Positions 60,030-64,000 of a stretch of 64,000 bases of DNA are shown here, piece after piece. The notes under the pieces were generated by a model. That model ran no database searches and was not told where the DNA came from. It saw only the letters and a program-made list of their open reading frames with translations. The stretch is taken from positions 55,636,855 through 55,700,854 of the forward strand of contig OX326960.1 of the NCBI GenBank assembly GCA_946800325.1, given 5' to 3'. Every line of letters begins with the position of its first letter. Positions within the stretch are counted from its first letter, which is position 1. Made by a program: the position numbers and the translations under genes. The DNA comes from Luzula sylvatica (taxonomy: Eukaryota > Streptophyta > Magnoliopsida > Poales > Juncaceae).

Positions 60030-60565
60030 TGCACGGATACGGATACGGGTAGTGTATCCGATACGATACGGATACGGCGATACGGCAATTTTCAAAAAAT
60101 CACGGATACGGGGATACGGCAATTTAATATATTTATATTATATATAATTAATAAATAAGTAATAAATTAAATAATTAATTAATTATATTTTTAAATTAAA
60201 TATCATGGCAATAAATAATATCAAGCAAACAATACAAGTATCATAAAACTATCATAAACTTGTTCTAGAAATATTTTAGAACTAATCTAGAAGTATCCTA
60301 GAAGTATCCTATATAATTTATTTAAAAATATTATGGGCCAAAATATATAATGGGCCGAAGTATCCTAAATGGAGTATCCCAGCCGTATCCTAGCCGTATC
60401 CCCAGCCGTATCCTGCCGTATCCTGCCGTATCCCCGCCGTATCCGAAAAAAATAAATATTAAAATATTCGGATACGCCACGTGGCGTATCCGATACGTAT
60501 CCGAGCCGTATCGCACCCGTATCCGTATCGGATACGCGTATCCTCAGGATACTTCTGCGTTTTTG
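60030..60565. mobile_element. Inverted-repeat element with GGATACGG arrays
   Basis: The left arm (60036-60120) is an array of GGATACGG and GATACGGCAA. The right arm (60360-60550) is the inverse array of CCGTATCC and CGTATCCGATACG. The core between is AT-rich and resembles 28950-29330. Architecture is like the hAT-type element at 21502, but the ends and target duplication could not be fixed. Confidence 0.65.
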
Positions 60566-61355
60566 AAGTATACGCGTAACATGATGTTACAGTTTAATTG
60601 TTTTTTTATGATGAAAAAAATAAGAATAAAAATATTTTATATATATGAAAGATTTTATTTGTATGATTTATGAAAAATAATAAACTAATAAATAAATGTA
60701 AAAAATATCAATCATCAATTCATCATTAACAGAAATACAACGATCATTTAATAATACAAAATTGAAATCGTTTCTTAATTTAATCATGTTGGTTCTTGCA
60801 ATAGCGTTAATTATGTTATGTCATTTAGATGACTTACAATACTTATCACTTCTCAACGAATCAATAATATTCTTGATGTTAATTTTTGTCATAATTAATC
60901 ATTTCTGCTTACCTTAACGTACCAAATTATATCACTTAAGGGCTAAAAGTTTTGACTTGGTATCTTTCCTATTAAAATACTCCTAATCACCAACCCCATG
61001 TATACTATGCATCTACTAATATCCCATTATCTCCTCTAATCAACCCCTTAATTAATTTAATCCAACCCAAATCAAACTGCGTAACCCTACAAAAATCCTA
61101 TCTATACTACGTGTACTCCATTTTTAACACAATTTTCACTACGTGTCACCATGGACTTTCTACACGTGGCAGGACATCCCCCAGTCAAATTCTGGCGCCA
61201 TAGATAACGTCTCCTTTCAAACGGCAGTTAGGCAGCCACCTTTTCTTTTTCTGCTCTCGTCCCTTCTCTCTCTCTCCTTAAAACCATGGCGGTGTAGCAA
61301 TCAACCATGCACACTACAATCATGATCAAACCTTAGCTAGCTCATCAACACAAAA
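60566..61355. other. Upstream region of the LRR receptor kinase
   Basis: No gene. A pyrimidine-rich leader (61240-61285, CTCTCTCTCTCCTT) lies close before the start codon. The frame at 61143-61325 has no recognisable homology. Confidence 0.5.
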
Positions 61356-63959
61356 ATGGCCTTGGTGTTCAATTTCTTAATCTCTATCCTTGTATTATCC
61401 TTCCACCATCAAACAACTAAAGGTGAATCGAAAGCCGAGAATATTACTTCGACCGAAAGAACCGTGCTCTTAGCCTTCAAGTCCGCCATTACTGACGACC
61501 CGAACAATTCTTTATCGAACTGGGGCTCTCCGAATCATTGCAATTGGACCGGTATCAAATGTAATCCGTTAAAGAATCGAGTTAGCCAGTTAGTGTTAAC
61601 GGGATTGGCTCTGCAAGGGAAAATTCACCGCGAAATCTCATCCCTCTCTTTCCTCACCGTGTTAGATCTTTCCGATAACTTCTTCACCGGTACAATTCCG
61701 TCTGAACTCAGCTTGCTCTCGAGGCTCGGACAGTTGAGTCTTTCTACCAACTTATTAACCGGTACCATTCCCTTTGAATTAGGGTTTCTTCCTAAATTAT
61801 TTTACCTTGATTTGGGTAGTAACATGCTCTCAGGTTATATTCCCGAGACTATATTCTGTAACGCTACTTCCATGCAATATATCGACCTCTCGAACAACTC
61901 TCTTACCGGTGAAATTCCATATCATACTCGATGCAAGTTGCCCAATTTAAGATTCCTCCTCTTGTGGTCCAACTTTTTGAAAGGATCAATTCCAGAGTCT
62001 TTATCCAACTCGACAATTCTCCAATGGATTGATCTCGAGTCGAATTACATCACTGGAGGTTTACCTTCCAATGTGTTTAACAAACTTCCACTCGTTCAAT
62101 CTATCTACCTTTCATTCAATAACCTCTCGAGTTTTGAATCTTTTGATGGTAATTATTATAATGCTAATATCGGGCCATTTTTCACGTCACTAAGAAACTG
62201 CTCCAATTTACAAGAGCTCGAACTGGCTGGAAACAATTTCGATGGGATAATCCCGCCTCTTATTGGTGAAATATCGCCTAGCCTTCGCCAAATTCATTTA
62301 GAAGATAACAAATTTTCCGGCCCAATCCCTTCTAATATATCATTCCTTGTAAACCTCACCTACTTGAATTTATCGAACAACTATTTGAATGGCTCGATTC
62401 CTCCAGACATATCTAGACTGCAAAAACTCGAGAGATTCTATCTAATGAATAACTTGCTCACCGGAGAAATACCACCTTCAATTGGAGAAATTCCTCATCT
62501 AGGATTGGTCGATTTCTCAGGTAATTTTTTGTCGGGAATGATACCCGATACCTTTTCCAATCTAACACAACTCAGGAAACTCGTTCTTCACCATAACGAA
62601 TTATTCGGAGTGATACCTTCGAGCCTCGGAAATTGCGATAACTTGGAGATATTGGATCTTTCTTATAACAAATTAACAGGAATAATCCCAATTGAGGTAG
62701 CGGGATTGAACGGTTTAAAACTCTATCTCAACCTCTCTAACAATGCACTGGAGGGGCAAATACCGCTCGAGCTTACGAAAATGGAAGATGTACTTGCTAT
62801 AGACCTCTCATCGAATAACCTCTCCGGTCCAATTCCTCCCCAGCTCGGAAGTTGCGTCGCTTTGGAGTACTTGAATCTATCTAATAACCATTTCTCAAGC
62901 CCTCTTCCTAATTCTGTAGCCGCTCTCCCATACCTTCAAATCCTCGATTTATCATTCAATATGCTTTTCGGGGCATTGCCACAATCGTTACAAAAGTCGG
63001 CATCTTTACAAAACTTAAATGTTTCCTTCAACAATTTCTCAGGTGCAATTTCAAATGAAGGAGTCTTTGCCACTCTAGGGTTAGACTCGTTTTTAGGAAA
63101 TTCTGGGCTATGTGGGTCTATTCTTGGCATAGCTAAGTGCAAAAAAAAGTCTAAAATATCGCATAACCATGCGTTGTTGCCTATAGTTGCTATCTTATCG
63201 GGGGCAAGTTGCGTATTACTTTTTGTTGGGGTTTTCATGAGGTCTAAAAGGAAGCCTATGCTAGAAAAAAGTCCAAAGAAAGGTTTATCTGATATGGAGG
63301 AACAAAAGGAGAATGATCACCCTAGGATCTCATACAGGCAACTTGTCGAGGCAACGAGAGGCTTCTCCGACTCAACTCTGATTGGATCAGGCCAGTTCGG
63401 TCAAGTTTACGAAGGAACTCTAAGAGACAAAACCAGGATTGCTGTCAAGGTGTTAGACCCCAAAAATGGTGTTGGAGAAATCATTAGTAGTTTTAAGAGA
63501 GAATGTCAGGTACTCAAGAGAACTAGGCATAGAAACCTAATTAGGGTTATTACCACATGCAGTAAACCAGATTTCAAAGCTCTTGTTCTTCCATTAATGC
63601 CGAATGGAAGCCTAGACACCTATCTATATCCAACTGATGGAGCGACTCGAGGGCTCGGACTGAATGAATTGTTAAGCATATTAAGCGATGTGGCTGAAGG
63701 TATGGCCTATTTGCACCATTACTCTCCAGTTAGGGTCGTGCATTGTGATCTTAAACCGAGCAACGTTCTACTAGACACTGACATGAAAGCAGTAGTGTCC
63801 GATTTTGGAATCTCTACGCTCATTAGAGGAACCGGAGATGATACGGTTGGAACCTCCGAATCAACTCCATGGAACTCTATGACCGGCTTATTACAGGGCT
63901 CGATTGGTTATATTGCACCAGGTATTTACATATTCATATATTCATATTTATCATTTTAG
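61356..63959 (+). CDS. LRR receptor-like kinase (At2g24130-like), first exon, cut by window end
   Basis: The coding exon runs from 61356 to 63921 (855 codons); a GT donor follows and the next exon lies outside the window (in-frame reading to 63959 is intron). Domains: signal peptide about 1-23, LRR N-cap about 30-70 (LLAFKSAI...NWTGIKC), about 20 leucine-rich repeats to about residue 570, transmembrane helix about 605-627 (LLPIVAILSGASCVLLFVGV), and kinase from about 667. The Gly loop is GSGQFGQVYEG, the ATP-binding Lys is in IAVKVLD, the catalytic loop is VHCDLKPSNVLLD and the Mg loop is DFG. HCD instead of HRD makes it a non-RD kinase, common among immune receptors. The split after YIAP matches the intron position typical of this kinase group. 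Close in sequence to Arabidopsis At2g24130; the ligand is unknown. Confidence 0.95.
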   Translation: MALVFNFLISILVLSFHHQTTKGESKAENITSTERTVLLAFKSAITDDPNNSLSNWGSPNHCNWTGIKCNPLKNRVSQLVLTGLALQGKIHREISSLSFLTVLDLSDNFFTGTIPSELSLLSRLGQLSLSTNLLTGTIPFELGFLPKLFYLDLGSNMLSGYIPETIFCNATSMQYIDLSNNSLTGEIPYHTRCKLPNLRFLLLWSNFLKGSIPESLSNSTILQWIDLESNYITGGLPSNVFNKLPLVQSIYLSFNNLSSFESFDGNYYNANIGPFFTSLRNCSNLQELELAGNNFDGIIPPLIGEISPSLRQIHLEDNKFSGPIPSNISFLVNLTYLNLSNNYLNGSIPPDISRLQKLERFYLMNNLLTGEIPPSIGEIPHLGLVDFSGNFLSGMIPDTFSNLTQLRKLVLHHNELFGVIPSSLGNCDNLEILDLSYNKLTGIIPIEVAGLNGLKLYLNLSNNALEGQIPLELTKMEDVLAIDLSSNNLSGPIPPQLGSCVALEYLNLSNNHFSSPLPNSVAALPYLQILDLSFNMLFGALPQSLQKSASLQNLNVSFNNFSGAISNEGVFATLGLDSFLGNSGLCGSILGIAKCKKKSKISHNHALLPIVAILSGASCVLLFVGVFMRSKRKPMLEKSPKKGLSDMEEQKENDHPRISYRQLVEATRGFSDSTLIGSGQFGQVYEGTLRDKTRIAVKVLDPKNGVGEIISSFKRECQVLKRTRHRNLIRVITTCSKPDFKALVLPLMPNGSLDTYLYPTDGATRGLGLNELLSILSDVAEGMAYLHHYSPVRVVHCDLKPSNVLLDTDMKAVVSDFGISTLIRGTGDDTVGTSESTPWNSMTGLLQGSIGYIAPGIYIFIYSYLSF

Positions 63960-64000
63960 CCATTAATTTGTAAGTTATAACAAGTTTTTTCTTGCGAATG

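Overview
The window is nuclear DNA of a flowering plant, most likely a eudicot. It is AT-rich, its genes have many short introns with canonical splice sites, and the gene families are plant ones: PPR, folate-biopterin transporter (BT1 family), serine carboxypeptidase-like, LRR receptor kinase, and a HEADING DATE REPRESSOR 1-like protein. I cannot name the species. No tRNA, rRNA, CRISPR or bacterial-type operon was seen.

Host genes that look intact are few. They are a HDR1-like gene (19952-20976, minus, with a suspicious start), a RING-finger protein (26827-28572, minus), a folate-biopterin transporter (29962-31897, minus), a serine carboxypeptidase-like gene (40524-43382, plus) and the first exon of an LRR receptor kinase that runs off the right edge (61356-63921, plus). 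Broken host genes are a PPR gene with a frameshift (4203-5215), a NARROW LEAF 1-like protease-fold pseudogene (5728-6425), a chaperonin-60 alpha chimeric fragment (13660-13837) and a mitochondrial malate dehydrogenase 5-prime fragment (16857-16953).

The rest is mostly mobile DNA. On the left (1-3200) are a plant-transposon-domain ORF and a remnant of a plant-mobile-domain gene. At 8660-16755 lies a cluster in which a CACTA-type end cuts a Copia gag inside its zinc knuckle, followed by the Copia leader, primer-binding site and LTR, gene fragments, and a second LTR. The middle holds smaller DNA transposons: an hAT-type element with a perfect 8-bp target duplication (21502-22336), Helitron-like ends, a TIR element of about 2.2 kb (37134-39335), a Helitron (39342-40329) and several foldback MITEs.

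The most informative region is 45391-58384, which reads as a four-level nest. A small TIR element was split by a Copia element (45579-58335, target duplication TTACG). That was split by a larger LTR element (LTRs 47995-49243 and 55547-56795, 1249 bp each). The larger element was in turn hit by a 999-bp solo LTR (49354-50352, target duplication AAAAG). The uninterrupted target is preserved at 56901-56905.

The strongest candidate for something undescribed is that larger LTR element. It has a damaged gag, no visible protease, integrase, reverse transcriptase or RNase H, and instead an intact 467-codon ORF of the plant-transposon-domain type. Its LTRs and non-coding interior carry dense clusters of short palindromes. 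At least two unrelated element families in the window (the Copia leader and the 2.2-kb TIR element) have their own, different palindrome clusters.
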